The notes: generated by a model not told the origin, from the sequence alone. 64,000 nucleotides of DNA from Piscinibacter gummiphilus (GCF_002116905.1 NZ_CP015118.1:1550001-1614000), one strand, 5' to 3'; numbered from the stretch's first letter, positions 1 to 9,960 are shown. Made by a program: numbers and translations.

Positions 1-498
1 CTGATGATCGGCCGCACGCCCGAGTACCTCGGCAAGAAGATCGAGGCGCACGAGATGAAGATGGCCTCGATGGCGATTCTCGTCACGCCGCTGCTGGTGC
101 TGGTGGGGACGGCCGTCGCCGTGATGGCCGACGCGGGCCGCGCGGGTGTGGCCAACCCCGGCACGCACGGTTTCACGGAGATCCTCTACGCCTTCACGTC
201 CGCCGCGAACAACAACGGCAGTGCGTTCGCGGGCCTGTCGGCCAACACGCCGTTCTACAACGTGATGCTCGGTCTGGCGATGGGGTTCGGACGCTTCGGC
301 GTGATCGTGCCGGTGCTCGCCATCGCCGGCTCGCTGGCCGCGAAGAAGCGCCTGGCCGTGACCGGCGGGACGATGCCCACGCACGGCGCGCTCTTCGTCA
401 CGCTGCTGATCGGCACCGTGCTGCTGGTCGGCCTGTTGAACTACGTGCCGTCGCTGGCCCTCGGGCCCGTCGCCGAGCACCTGATGCCCTGGAAGTGA
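1..498 (+). CDS. kdpA: Potassium-transporting ATPase subunit KdpA, C-terminal part
   Basis: Potassium-binding, channel-like subunit of the KdpFABC P-type ATPase in the inner membrane. The reading frame is open from base 1, so the gene begins before the window; about 166 residues of an expected 550-600 are present. The fragment carries the family's C-terminal signature, including the stretch AFTSAANNNGSAF of the last pore repeat, and several hydrophobic spans. It is followed after 7 bases by kdpB, in the usual kdpABCDE order. The missing 5' part and kdpF cannot be seen. Confidence 0.96.
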   Translation: MMIGRTPEYLGKKIEAHEMKMASMAILVTPLLVLVGTAVAVMADAGRAGVANPGTHGFTEILYAFTSAANNNGSAFAGLSANTPFYNVMLGLAMGFGRFGVIVPVLAIAGSLAAKKRLAVTGGTMPTHGALFVTLLIGTVLLVGLLNYVPSLALGPVAEHLMPWK

Positions 499-505
499 AC
501 GAACC

Positions 506-2623
506 ATGACGCGCAAGACCTTCACCCTGTTCGACCCGGCGCTCGTGAAGCCGGCCATCGCGGACGCGTTCCGCAAGCTCGACCCCCGCGTGCAGTGGCG
601 CAACCCCGTGATGTTCGTCGTCTACGTGGGCAGCCTCGTCACCACGGCGCTGTGCGCCCAGGCCTTCTCCGGTGACGGCGAGGCGCCCGCGGGCTTCATC
701 CTGGCGGTGGCGCTGTGGCTGTGGTTCACCGTGCTGTTCGCCAACTTCGCCGAGGCGCTGGCCGAGGGCCGCAGCAAGGCCCAGGCGGCCTCGCTGCGCA
801 GTCTGAAGAAGCAGACCTGGGCCAAGCTGATGGAGGCGCCGAAGTTCGGTGCCAAGTGGCACCCCATCGAGTCGAGCCAGCTCAAGAGGGGCAACGTGGT
901 CATCGTGATGGCCGGCGACGTGGTGCCCGCCGACGGCGAGGTGATCGCCGGCGTCGCGTCGGTGGACGAGAGCGCCATCACCGGCGAGTCGGCGCCGGTC
1001 ATCCGCGAATCGGGCGGCGACTTCTCGGCCGTGACCGGCGGCACGAAGGTGCTGTCCGACTGGGTCATCGTGCGCATCACCGCGAACCCGGGCGAGACCT
1101 TCGTCGACCGCATGATCGCGATGGTGGAGGGCGCCAAGCGCCAGAAGACCCCGAACGAGATCGCGCTGACGATCCTGCTCGTGGCACTCACCATCGTGTT
1201 CCTCGTGGTGACCGTGACGCTGCTGCCGTACTCGCTGTTCAGTGTCGACGCCACGCAGTCGGGCCGCCCGGTGAGTGTCACCGTGCTGATCGCGCTGCTC
1301 GTGTGCCTGATCCCCACCACCATCGCCGGCCTGCTCTCGGCCATCGGCGTGGCGGGCATGAGCCGCATGATGCAGGCCAACGTGATCGCGACCTCGGGCC
1401 GTGCCGTGGAGGCCGCGGGCGACGTGGACGTGCTGCTGCTCGACAAGACCGGCACCATCACGCTCGGCAACCGCCACGCCGCGGCCTTCCTGCCGGCGCC
1501 CGGGGTGGACGAGGCCGAACTCGCCGACGCGGCCCAGCTGGCCTCGCTGGCGGACGAGACGCCCGAGGGCCGCAGCATCGTGGTGCTCGCGAAGCAGAAG
1601 TTCAACCTGCGCGAGCGCGACGTCGGCGCCCTCGGCGCCCAGTTCGTTCACTTCTCGGCGCAGACGCGCATGAGCGGCGTCGACCTGCCGCTCGAGTCGC
1701 CCGCGCCGCGCGTGGTCGGCAGCGACGTGCTGCCGGTGGCCGTGCGAATGGTGCGCAAGGGCGCCGCGGCCGCCATCCGCAAGCACGTGGAGGGCCTCGG
1801 CGGCGCGTTCCCCGCGGCGCTGGACGCGGTGGTGGACGACGTCTCGCGCCGCGGCAGCACGCCGCTGGTGGTGTGCGACGGCGTCAAGGCGCTCGGCGTG
1901 ATCGAGCTGAAGGACATCGTCAAGGGTGGCATCAAGGAGCGTTTCGCCGAGCTGCGCCGCATGGGCATCCAGACCGTGATGGTGACCGGCGACAACCGCC
2001 TCACCGCGGCCGCCATCGCCGCGGAAGCGGGCGTGGACGACTTCCTCGCCGAGGCCACCCCCGAGCAGAAGCTCGCCCTCATCCGCCAGTACCAGGGCGA
2101 GGGCCGGCTCGTCGCGATGACCGGCGACGGCACGAACGACGCCCCCGCGCTGGCCCAGGCCGACGTGGCCGTGGCGATGAACTCGGGCACGCAGGCGGCC
2201 AAGGAGGCCGGCAACATGGTCGACCTCGACAGCAACCCGACGAAGCTGATCGAGGTGGTCGAGACCGGCAAGCAGATGCTGATGACGCGCGGCGCCCTGA
2301 CCACGTTCAGCATCGCCAACGACGTGGCCAAGTACTTCGCGATCATCCCGGCCGCCTTCGTCACCACGTACCCGCAGCTGGCCGCGCTCGACGTGATGCA
2401 CCTCGGCAGCCCGTCGTCGGCCATCCTGTCGGCCGTGATCTTCAACGCGCTGGTGATCGTGTTCCTGATCCCGCTGGCGCTGAAGGGCGTGCCGTACCGG
2501 CCCGTGGGTGCCGCGCTGCTGCTGCGCCGCAACCTGCTGGTGTACGGCCTGGGCGGCCTCGTCGTTCCCTTCATCGGCATCAAGGCCATCGACCTGCTGC
2601 TGAACCTCGTGCACTTCGCTTGA
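506..2623 (+). CDS. kdpB: Potassium-transporting ATPase ATP-binding subunit KdpB
   Basis: Catalytic P-type ATPase subunit that energises K+ uptake by KdpA. The 705-residue protein has the phosphorylation motif DKTGT with the aspartate at residue 313, the actuator-domain TGES motif, and the hinge motif GDGTNDAP. The length fits the family (about 680-720). The ATG follows the kdpA stop by 7 bases and the kdpC start lies 13 bases after its stop, so the genes are one transcription unit. No unusual change was seen. Confidence 0.98.
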   Translation: MTRKTFTLFDPALVKPAIADAFRKLDPRVQWRNPVMFVVYVGSLVTTALCAQAFSGDGEAPAGFILAVALWLWFTVLFANFAEALAEGRSKAQAASLRSLKKQTWAKLMEAPKFGAKWHPIESSQLKRGNVVIVMAGDVVPADGEVIAGVASVDESAITGESAPVIRESGGDFSAVTGGTKVLSDWVIVRITANPGETFVDRMIAMVEGAKRQKTPNEIALTILLVALTIVFLVVTVTLLPYSLFSVDATQSGRPVSVTVLIALLVCLIPTTIAGLLSAIGVAGMSRMMQANVIATSGRAVEAAGDVDVLLLDKTGTITLGNRHAAAFLPAPGVDEAELADAAQLASLADETPEGRSIVVLAKQKFNLRERDVGALGAQFVHFSAQTRMSGVDLPLESPAPRVVGSDVLPVAVRMVRKGAAAAIRKHVEGLGGAFPAALDAVVDDVSRRGSTPLVVCDGVKALGVIELKDIVKGGIKERFAELRRMGIQTVMVTGDNRLTAAAIAAEAGVDDFLAEATPEQKLALIRQYQGEGRLVAMTGDGTNDAPALAQADVAVAMNSGTQAAKEAGNMVDLDSNPTKLIEVVETGKQMLMTRGALTTFSIANDVAKYFAIIPAAFVTTYPQLAALDVMHLGSPSSAILSAVIFNALVIVFLIPLALKGVPYRPVGAALLLRRNLLVYGLGGLVVPFIGIKAIDLLLNLVHFA

Positions 2624-2636
2624 TCCGGAGAAGACC

Positions 2637-3254
2637 ATGAAACAACTCATCCGCCCCGCTGTGTCCCTCTTCGTGCTGATGTCCGTGGTGACCGGCCTCG
2701 CGTACCCGGTGCTGGTGACCGGCGCGGCCCGCATCGCGTTCCCGGATCAGGCGGCGGGCAGCCTCGTCGAGGTGGACGGCCAGGTGATCGGCTCCACGCT
2801 GATCGGCCAGGACTTCACCGATCCGAAGTACCTGTGGGGCCGCCCGTCGGCCACGGCCACGTCGCCGTACAACGGCGGCGCCTCGGGAGGGTCGAACCTG
2901 GGGCTGTCGAACCCGGCGCTGGCCGACGCCGTGAAGGCCCGTGTCGCGGCGCTGAAGGCGGCCGACCCGGGCAACACGGCGGCGGTGCCGGTGGACCTGG
3001 TGACGGCGTCCGGCAGCGGGCTCGATCCGCACGTCAGCGTGGCGGCGGCCGAGTACCAGGTCGCCCGCGTCGCGCGGGCGCGCCAGCTGGCGCCGGACCA
3101 GGTGCGGTCGGTCATCGCGCGGCACACGGAAGGCCGCCTGTCCGGCCTGCTGGGTGAACCGCGCGTGAACGTGCTGGCGGTGAACCTGGACCTCGACCGG
3201 CAGACCGCGCGCGCAGTTGCTACGATGGCCGCCGTCCCGCCCGCGTCCCGATGA
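2637..3254 (+). CDS. kdpC: Potassium-transporting ATPase subunit KdpC
   Basis: KdpC is the single-span subunit that assists ATP binding and assembly of the Kdp pump. The 205-residue protein has one hydrophobic segment near residues 8-28 and the conserved periplasmic motifs of the family (GRPSAT, SGGSNLG, DPHVS). A Shine-Dalgarno-like GGAGAAG lies just before the ATG. The stop overlaps the kdpD start by 4 bases (ATGA), which suggests translational coupling of pump and sensor genes. Confidence 0.97.
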   Translation: MKQLIRPAVSLFVLMSVVTGLAYPVLVTGAARIAFPDQAAGSLVEVDGQVIGSTLIGQDFTDPKYLWGRPSATATSPYNGGASGGSNLGLSNPALADAVKARVAALKAADPGNTAAVPVDLVTASGSGLDPHVSVAAAEYQVARVARARQLAPDQVRSVIARHTEGRLSGLLGEPRVNVLAVNLDLDRQTARAVATMAAVPPASR

Positions 3255-5965
3255 TCCCTCCGCGTCCCGACCCCGACCACCTGCTGGCCCGCCTCCAGGA
3301 GGAGGCCGTGCGGGCGGACCGGGGCCGGTTCAAGATCTTCTTCGGGGCCTCGGCCGGCGTCGGCAAGACCTTCGCGATGCTGTCGGCCGCGCGCGCCGCG
3401 CGGGCGAACGGGGTCGACGTGGTGGTGGGTGTGGTCGAGACCCACGGCAGGGCCGAGACCCAGGCGCTGGTGGACGGCCTCGAGCGGCTGCCGCCGAAGG
3501 CGGTGGCGTACCGCGACCGCACGCTCGCCACCTTCGACCTCGACGCGGCGCTGGCCCGCCGGCCGCAGCTGATCCTGATGGACGAGCTGGCGTTCTCCAA
3601 CGTCGCCGGCGCGCGCCACCCGAAGCGCTGGCAGGACGTGGAGGAACTGCTCGACGCGGGCATCGACGTCTGGTCCACCGTCAACGTGCAGCACCTGGAG
3701 ACGCTGAACGACGTCGTGAGCGGCATCACCGGCGTCCAGGTGCGCGAGACCGTGCCGGACCGCGTGTTCGACGAGGCCGACGAGGTCGTCATCGTCGACC
3801 TCCCGCCCGACGACCTGCTGCAGCGGCTCAAGGAGGGCAAGGTCTACATGCCCGAGCAGGCCGCCACGGCCGTGCGCAACTTCTTCCGCAAGGGCAACCT
3901 GATCGCGCTGCGGGAACTCGCGCTGCGCCGCACGGCCGATCGCGTGGACGACGAGATGCTCGACTATCGGCGCTCGCGTTCGGTGGCCCCGGTGTGGCAG
4001 ACCCGTGAGGCGCTGCTGCTGTGCATCGGGCCCGACGAGCGCGGCGACAAGCTCGTGCACGCCACGGCGCGCATGGCGGCGCAGCTGGGGGTGCCGTGGC
4101 ACTGCATCCACGTCGAGACGCCGCGGCTGCAGCGCCTGCCCGAGGCGGCGCGGCAGCACGTGTTCCGGCTGCTGAAGCTGGCGCAGGAGTCGGGTGCGCG
4201 CACGGCCACGCTGGCCGGCGCGTCGCTGCCCGCGGCGGTGGTCAAGTACGCCCACGAGTTCAACCTGTCGCGTGTGGTGCTGGGACGCGACCCGCGGCGC
4301 CACGCACCACCGTGGCGGCAGACGCTCGCCGAGGCCGTCGGCGCCCAGGGCATCGACCTCGACGTCATCCAGATCGCCTTGCCCGAGCGGGGACGGCACC
4401 GGCCGTCGGCCGACAGGTCCACCGCCCCCGACGCGGCCGCCGGCCGCGCGGTGCGGCCCTACGCCTGGAGCGCCGCGGTGTGCGGCCTCGCCGGGCTGGC
4501 CACGGCGCCGCTGCACGCGGTGCTCGAGCCCACGAACATCGTCATGCTGTTCCTGCTGGCCGTGGTGTTCGTCGCGGTGCGCTTCGGCCGCGGGCCCGCG
4601 GTGCTCGCGGCGTTCCTGAGCGTGGGCGCCTTCGACTTCTTCTACGTGCCGCCGCGGTTCACGTTCAACGTGGGCGACGCGCAGTACCTCGTCACGTTCG
4701 CCGTGATGCTGGTGGTCGCGCTCGTGATCGGGCAGCTGACGGCGGGCCTCAAGTTCCAGGCGCGGGTGGCCACGTCGCGCGAGGAGCGCGTGCGGGCGTT
4801 GTACGAGATGTCGCGCGACCTGTCCGGCGCGCTGGTGCCGGAGCAGATCGCCGGGATCGCGGCGCGGTTCCTGAAGTCCGAGTTCGGCGCCCGCGTGGCG
4901 CTGATGCTCGCGGGACCGGATGACCGCATGACCACGGCCGTGCCGCTGGCCGACCTGCCGACAGGCATCGAGGCCGGGGTCGCGCAATGGGCGTTCGACC
5001 ATGCCGAGGCGTCCGGGCTCGGCACGCACACGCTGCCGGCCTCGCCGCTGCTGTACCTGCCGCTCAAGGCGCCGATGCGCATGCGGGGCGTGCTGGTGAT
5101 CGAACCGCGCGACCCGGCGCGGCTCGCGGGGCCGGAGCAGCGGCAGCTGCTGGAGACGTGTGCCTCGCTGCTCGCGATCTCGATCGAGCGGATCCACTAC
5201 GTCGAGGTGGCGCAGTCCACCATCGTGCAGATGGAGTCCGAGCGCCTCCGCCACTCGCTGCTCGCGGCCATCTCGCACGACCTGCGCACGCCGCTGGCCG
5301 CACTCGTCAGCATGGCCGACACGCTGGCCCTCACGGCGGGCGAGGGCTCGGGCCGGCCCGCCGAGATCGCGCAGGCCATGCGCGATGCGGCCTCGCGCAT
5401 GAGTTCGCAGGTGTCCAACCTGCTCGACATGGCGCGGCTGCAGTCGGGCCAGGTGCACCTGCGCCGGCAGTGGCTGCCGCTGGAGGAGTCGCTGGGCGGC
5501 GCGATCCGCGCGGTGCAGGGCGTGCTGGCACCAGGGCGTGTGCGCGTGCGGTTGGCCGGCGACCTGCCCCTGGTCCACATCGACCCGGCCCTGTTCGAGC
5601 GGGTGTTGTGCAACCTGCTGGAGAACGCGGCCAAATACGCGCCCGCCGGTTCCCCCATCGACATCGGCGCCGTGGTCGCGGGCGACCACGTGCGCATCGT
5701 CGTGGACGACCAGGGCCCCGGCCTGCCGCCCCAGCGCGAGGAGGCCGTCTTCGAGATGTTCGAGCGCGGCCGCAAGGAAAGCGCGACCCCCGGCGTCGGG
5801 CTGGGCCTCGCGATCTGCCGCGCCATCGTCGAGGCGCACGGCGGCACGATCCGCGGCGAGACCCGCGACGGCGGCGGCGCGCGCTTCACCATCGACCTCC
5901 CGCGCGGCGACCCGCCGTCGCTCGACCTGCCCCCTTCCGAAGACACCGAAGACAGCCATGAGTGA
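3251..5965 (+). CDS. kdpD: Osmosensitive K+ channel histidine kinase KdpD
   Basis: Membrane sensor kinase that controls kdp expression through KdpE. The 904-residue protein has an N-terminal KdpD domain with a Walker A motif (GASAGVGKT, residues 32-40), a USP-like domain, about four membrane spans near residues 395-500, a GAF-like linker, a HisKA box with phospho-accepting His676 (SHDLRTPL), and a HATPase domain with N and G boxes. It starts in a 4-base overlap with kdpC and overlaps kdpE by 8 bases. Confidence 0.97.
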   Translation: MIPPRPDPDHLLARLQEEAVRADRGRFKIFFGASAGVGKTFAMLSAARAARANGVDVVVGVVETHGRAETQALVDGLERLPPKAVAYRDRTLATFDLDAALARRPQLILMDELAFSNVAGARHPKRWQDVEELLDAGIDVWSTVNVQHLETLNDVVSGITGVQVRETVPDRVFDEADEVVIVDLPPDDLLQRLKEGKVYMPEQAATAVRNFFRKGNLIALRELALRRTADRVDDEMLDYRRSRSVAPVWQTREALLLCIGPDERGDKLVHATARMAAQLGVPWHCIHVETPRLQRLPEAARQHVFRLLKLAQESGARTATLAGASLPAAVVKYAHEFNLSRVVLGRDPRRHAPPWRQTLAEAVGAQGIDLDVIQIALPERGRHRPSADRSTAPDAAAGRAVRPYAWSAAVCGLAGLATAPLHAVLEPTNIVMLFLLAVVFVAVRFGRGPAVLAAFLSVGAFDFFYVPPRFTFNVGDAQYLVTFAVMLVVALVIGQLTAGLKFQARVATSREERVRALYEMSRDLSGALVPEQIAGIAARFLKSEFGARVALMLAGPDDRMTTAVPLADLPTGIEAGVAQWAFDHAEASGLGTHTLPASPLLYLPLKAPMRMRGVLVIEPRDPARLAGPEQRQLLETCASLLAISIERIHYVEVAQSTIVQMESERLRHSLLAAISHDLRTPLAALVSMADTLALTAGEGSGRPAEIAQAMRDAASRMSSQVSNLLDMARLQSGQVHLRRQWLPLEESLGGAIRAVQGVLAPGRVRVRLAGDLPLVHIDPALFERVLCNLLENAAKYAPAGSPIDIGAVVAGDHVRIVVDDQGPGLPPQREEAVFEMFERGRKESATPGVGLGLAICRAIVEAHGGTIRGETRDGGGARFTIDLPRGDPPSLDLPPSEDTEDSHE

Positions 5966-6644
5966 ACCCGCGCAACGCATCCTGGTCGTGGAGGACGAGG
6001 CGGAGATCCGGCGCTTCGTGAGCCTGGCGCTGTCCCGCGAGCAGTTCGAGGTGTTCGAGGCCGACGGCGTCGAGCGTGGCCTGATCGAGGCCGGCACGCG
6101 CCGGCCCGACCTGGTCGTGCTGGACCTGGGCCTGCCCGACGGGGACGGCGTCGACCTGATCCGGCAGCTGCGCACCTGGTCCGACATCCCGGTGCTGGTG
6201 CTGTCGGCCCGCACCGACGAGGCCGACAAGGTCGAGGCGCTCAACGCCGGGGCCGACGACTACCTCATCAAGCCCTTCGGCGTGGCCGAGCTGCTGGCGC
6301 GCGTGCGCGCCCACCTGCGGCGCCGGGCCACCGTGGGCGGCTCGCAGGTGATCGAGTTCGGCGACGTGACGATGGACCTCGCGCGCCGCACGGTGACGAA
6401 GGCGGGGCAGGGGCTTCACGTGACCCCCATCGAGTACCGCCTTCTGGCCCACCTCGTGGCCCATCCCGACGCCGTGCTGACGCACCGTCAGCTGCTGCAC
6501 GCCGTGTGGGGCCCGGGCCATGCGGAGGATGGCCACTACCTGCGCGTCTACATGGCGCAGCTGCGCAAGAAGATCGAACTGGATCCGGCGCAGCCGCGGC
6601 ACCTGCTGACGGAGACGGGGATCGGGTACCGCTTCGTCGCCTGA
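5958..6644 (+). CDS. kdpE: Response regulator KdpE (OmpR/PhoB type)
   Basis: DNA-binding partner of KdpD that activates kdpFABC. I chose the ATG at 5958, which gives 228 residues and an 8-base overlap with kdpD, instead of longer in-frame extensions. The receiver domain has phospho-acceptor Asp56 (VVLDLGLPDGDG) and the conserved lysine in LIKPFG. The C-terminal winged helix ends in GIGYRF, typical of the OmpR group. The next gene converges 5 bases later. Confidence 0.97.
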   Translation: MSEPAQRILVVEDEAEIRRFVSLALSREQFEVFEADGVERGLIEAGTRRPDLVVLDLGLPDGDGVDLIRQLRTWSDIPVLVLSARTDEADKVEALNAGADDYLIKPFGVAELLARVRAHLRRRATVGGSQVIEFGDVTMDLARRTVTKAGQGLHVTPIEYRLLAHLVAHPDAVLTHRQLLHAVWGPGHAEDGHYLRVYMAQLRKKIELDPAQPRHLLTETGIGYRFVA

Positions 6645-6649
6645 CGGCC

Positions 6650-8128
6650 CTACTTCGGCCGAGCGATCCCCTCGTCGATCCGCCGCAGCACATACGGAAA
6701 GAACGGGTTCGACGACATGCGCACGAGCGCTTCGCCGTTGACCACGAGCGCGGCCCGTTCACCCCGCACGGCCATCGCGCCGAGGTGGGCGCCGAAGGAC
6801 TCGTCGGACGTGGGGGCCGAGCCGTACAGCGAATCGCTGGGCGGGAAGGGCAGGGCCACGTGCGACAGCGAGAACACGTCGCGCGGATAGGTGAGGCCCA
6901 GCTCGTGCGGCGTCTCGGCCGTGGTGCCGGCGTCCGTGCGCCGTTCGGTGACTTCCAGCGAGCGCGTGCCCGCGTTGGTGATCACCGCCGTGTGGAAGCG
7001 CCGCGGCGCGGGCGGCAGCAGGCGGCTGGCCAGGGCGTTGCTCCCCGGGCGCATCAGCGGGCCGAGGTCGGCGTTGTGGTTGTAGTCGAAGAGCACCAGT
7101 TCGCTGCCGTTCGCCGGCAGGTGGGCGTAGAAGGCCGTGACGACCGCGGGTGCACTCACCGTGTAGTCCAGCACCGACTGGAACGTGAGCACCGGCGGCA
7201 TCGCGGCGATGCGGCCGCTGCGGGCCTCGCGCTGGATGGCCTGCTGCAGCGCGCGCGAGAACAGCGACGACTCGCGTGCCGCGTGCACGGGGAACGAGTT
7301 GTACTTGAACGGGTTGAACTCGGGGAGCACGTCGAGCCACGCGGCGTTGGCGAAGGCCGGGAACACTGCAGGCCATCCGAGCACGCCGGCGAACCGCGCG
7401 AGGCTCGTGACACCGATCATCGGCGACAGCAGCACCACACGGTCGGGGCGACCGAGCTTTGAATCACCGAGTGCGTCCAGCGTGTGGTTCATCGCGAGCG
7501 TGCCGCCGTTGGAGAAGCCCACGAGGTGCAGCGGCGCCGGGGCGGGCACGCGCCGCCGCGCCTCGCGCACGGCCAGCCGCGTGGCCGCGGCCCAGTCCTC
7601 CCAGTCGACGTCGGTCAGGCCGGCGGGCACCGTGCCGTGGCCCGGCATCCGTGGCGCCACCGCGGTCCAGCCGCGGGCCTGGTAGTGCCGGGCGATGTGG
7701 CGCAGGCTGTAGGGCGAGTCGGTCAGCCCGTGCAGCAGCACGACCACACCCGACGGCGGGCCGGCGGGTTCGAGCACGTAGGACCGGTTCCAGTCCTGCG
7801 CGAAGCGGGCGGGGTGCAGCGGGCTCGACGCGCTGTAGCGGTTCGAGGGCAGCTGGTCCTCCGGTGCGAGGGCCGCGGTCACCTCCTTCTCCACGTCGGC
7901 GAACACGGTGGCTTCCGCCGCGAGGTACGCAGCCCAGTCGGCCGAATCGAGTTCGGCGGCACGCAACTCGTGGGGCACGTGCGTGTGCCACGGCGACAGC
8001 GGCCGGCTGCGCCACGCGTCCCATGCGCGGACCGCGAAGATGGTGGCCACGATCACGGCCGTGACGAGCAGCGCGAGCCGCGCGGCCCGCACCAGCCGGT
8101 GACGAGGGGGAGGTGTGGTGGAGGACAT
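6650..8128 (-). CDS. Alpha/beta hydrolase, membrane-anchored
   Basis: Putative serine hydrolase (lysophospholipase or esterase type) of 492 residues with one N-terminal membrane anchor near residues 15-35. Fold motifs are visible: the oxyanion loop HGLTDSPYS and the nucleophile elbow GFSNGG (Ser). The substrate cannot be read from the sequence. The ATG at 8128 was preferred to an upstream TTG at 8152 because it directly precedes the basic N-terminus and membrane anchor. The gene is divergent from the OmpA-domain gene and converges on kdpE. Confidence 0.85.
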   Translation of the reverse strand: MSSTTPPPRHRLVRAARLALLVTAVIVATIFAVRAWDAWRSRPLSPWHTHVPHELRAAELDSADWAAYLAAEATVFADVEKEVTAALAPEDQLPSNRYSASSPLHPARFAQDWNRSYVLEPAGPPSGVVVLLHGLTDSPYSLRHIARHYQARGWTAVAPRMPGHGTVPAGLTDVDWEDWAAATRLAVREARRRVPAPAPLHLVGFSNGGTLAMNHTLDALGDSKLGRPDRVVLLSPMIGVTSLARFAGVLGWPAVFPAFANAAWLDVLPEFNPFKYNSFPVHAARESSLFSRALQQAIQREARSGRIAAMPPVLTFQSVLDYTVSAPAVVTAFYAHLPANGSELVLFDYNHNADLGPLMRPGSNALASRLLPPAPRRFHTAVITNAGTRSLEVTERRTDAGTTAETPHELGLTYPRDVFSLSHVALPFPPSDSLYGSAPTSDESFGAHLGAMAVRGERAALVVNGEALVRMSSNPFFPYVLRRIDEGIARPK

Positions 8129-8234
8129 GACCGCTGCCGACTGTACCGGCAATCGCCGCCCCCCCTAGGTTGAGGTCGCATCGTGGCGCTTCCGCTCCCT
8201 AGAATTTCCGGCCATCGAACAGGGAGCCGGGAAG

Positions 8235-9230
8235 ATGCTGAAGAAGTGCATGTGGATCGCCGCCGCGGGCCTGCTGGCCGCGGCTGGCATCGCGGGTGCG
8301 GCCATGCCCGCGCAGGACACGGTCAAGGGCGGCAAGGACCACCCGCTGCTGTCGCGCTTCGAGGGCGCGAAGCTCGTGGGCTACGACACGAAGGCCTACA
8401 CCGACGTGAAGCTCGTGATGGGTCAGGTCGTCGACAACGGTGCGCGCACGCCGGACAAGTGGCTGCCGCTGGAGGGCCGCTACACACGCCTCGCCTACAA
8501 CTACTCGCCGCAGCGCGGGTCGATCGAGGTCATGCGCAACTACGAGGCGGCACTGAAGCAGGCGGGCATGACGGTGCTGTACGCCTGCGGGAAGGAGACC
8601 TGTGGCGCGGAGTTCGGCGACATGATGCTGCAGCGCATCGGCACCGCGATCTTCCCGGACACCACCTACTGGTCGCCCTTCAACTACGGGAGAAAGAACG
8701 AGCGGTACGTGCTGGCCCAGGGCAAGCGCCCCGACGGGTCCAGCGTCTACGCGGCCGTGTACGTCGTTGACGCGGTGGAGCAGCAGAACGGCGGCGTCTA
8801 CGTCGAACTGGTCGAGAGCGAGAAGCTCGAATCCGGCAAGGTCACCGCGAACCTGAGCGCCGAGACCATGGCCAAGGGCATCGCCACCGACGGCAAGGTC
8901 GCCGTCTACGGGGTGTACTTCGACACCGGCAAGTCGGACGTGAAGCCTCAGTCCACCGCCGCGCTCGACGAGATGGCCAAGCTGCTGAAGAACCAGCCGG
9001 CGCTGAAGGTCTACATCGTGGGGCACACCGACAGCCAGGGGAACCTGCCGGCGAACCTCGACCTGTCGCAGCGGCGCGCGGAGGCGGTCGTCAAGGCGCT
9101 CGAGGCCCAGTACAAGGTCGACCCGAAGCGGCTGTTCGCGAAGGGCGTCGCGTCGCTGGCGCCGGTGGCCACCAACGACAGCGATGCGGGGCGGGAGAAG
9201 AACCGGCGGGTGGAGTTGGTGAAGCAGTAG
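8235..9230 (+). CDS. OmpA-family outer membrane/periplasmic protein
   Basis: Exported 331-residue protein. It has an N-terminal signal peptide (about residues 1-22, no lipobox), a central region of unknown fold, and a C-terminal OmpA peptidoglycan-binding domain from about residue 215, with the motifs YFDTGKSDVKP, VGHTDSQG and NRRVEL. It probably links the envelope to peptidoglycan. GGGAG lies upstream of the ATG. The central part resembles a DUF4892-like region, but I am not sure. Confidence 0.88.
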   Translation: MLKKCMWIAAAGLLAAAGIAGAAMPAQDTVKGGKDHPLLSRFEGAKLVGYDTKAYTDVKLVMGQVVDNGARTPDKWLPLEGRYTRLAYNYSPQRGSIEVMRNYEAALKQAGMTVLYACGKETCGAEFGDMMLQRIGTAIFPDTTYWSPFNYGRKNERYVLAQGKRPDGSSVYAAVYVVDAVEQQNGGVYVELVESEKLESGKVTANLSAETMAKGIATDGKVAVYGVYFDTGKSDVKPQSTAALDEMAKLLKNQPALKVYIVGHTDSQGNLPANLDLSQRRAEAVVKALEAQYKVDPKRLFAKGVASLAPVATNDSDAGREKNRRVELVKQ

Positions 9231-9257
9231 CGAACCGCTGTTCGCAAGGAGCGGCGG

Positions 9258-9950
9258 TCACCCCTCCGTCACGTACTCCGGATGCCGCCGCCGCACCTCG
9301 TCGATGCGGGCAAGGGTGCCTGAGAGGTGATCGTTCAACGCGGCACGCGCGGCCTCCGGATCCCGCGCCGCGATCGCATCGACGATGCCCTCGTGGTCCT
9401 TCACCACCGCGAGCGTCTTCCCCTCCACCGGCAGGTGCAGGTGCCTCAGCCGGTCGATGTGCCCGCTGACCCGCCGCACCAGGTCCCACAGCTCCGACAC
9501 CCCTGCCGCCTCGTACATCTGCTGGTGGAAGGCCTGGTCGAGCTTCAGGAATTTCGGGTAGTCCTTCAGGTCGCAGACCTTGCGCTGCGACTCGATGGTG
9601 GCGCGCAGGTGCGCGACGAGTTCGGCGTCGCCCTGTTCGGCCAGCACCCGCACCACCTCCAGTTCCACCGACCGGCGCAGGAAGTGCGCCTGCGTGGCCG
9701 ACTTCAGGTTGATGCGGCTCACGAGCGTGGCGTGTTGCGGGAAGATGTCGACGAGGCCTTCCTCGCCCAGCTTCATCAGCGCGTCGCGCACCGGGGTCTG
9801 GCTCAGGCCGTAGCGGCTCGCGAGTTCGGTGCGGGACAGCACCGTGGCCGGCGCGAGTTCGAGCGTGACGATCATCTCGCGCAGGCGCTCGAACACCTGC
9901 GGCGCGGCATGGCGCGAGCGGTCGAGGGCGTCGGGTTCTTTCGTTCTCAT
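9258..9950 (-). CDS. GntR-family transcriptional regulator (FCD subfamily)
   Basis: Predicted local regulator of the glucarate/TRAP operon that starts divergently 105 bases away. The 230-residue protein has a winged HTH at about residues 15-80 (SRTELASRYGLSQTPVRDAL is the recognition region) and a C-terminal all-helical FCD ligand domain that usually binds organic acids through a metal site. Two perfect palindromes in the intergenic region (9961-9978 and 9984-10001) are likely operators. The inducer is probably a sugar acid or pathway intermediate, by context. Confidence 0.93.
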   Translation of the reverse strand: MRTKEPDALDRSRHAAPQVFERLREMIVTLELAPATVLSRTELASRYGLSQTPVRDALMKLGEEGLVDIFPQHATLVSRINLKSATQAHFLRRSVELEVVRVLAEQGDAELVAHLRATIESQRKVCDLKDYPKFLKLDQAFHQQMYEAAGVSELWDLVRRVSGHIDRLRHLHLPVEGKTLAVVKDHEGIVDAIAARDPEAARAALNDHLSGTLARIDEVRRRHPEYVTEG

Positions 9951-9960
9951 GGGTTGATTG

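Noticed and set aside
398..2734. 778-codon frame opposite kdpB
   Set aside because: Shadow of kdpB; no start signal and no family motif.
2747..6244. 1165-codon open frame on the minus strand opposite kdpC, kdpD and kdpE
   Set aside because: Antisense to clear kdp genes with the typical GC-rich shadow composition and no recognisable motif.
8170..8205. TTGAGG and TAGAAT as a sigma-70 promoter for the OmpA-domain gene
   Set aside because: The -10-like hexamer is good, but the gap of 24 bases to the -35-like hexamer is too long.
9230..9245. GCGAAC-CGCT-GTTCGC hairpin after the OmpA-domain gene
   Set aside because: Short stem with no T-run; not enough to call a terminator.
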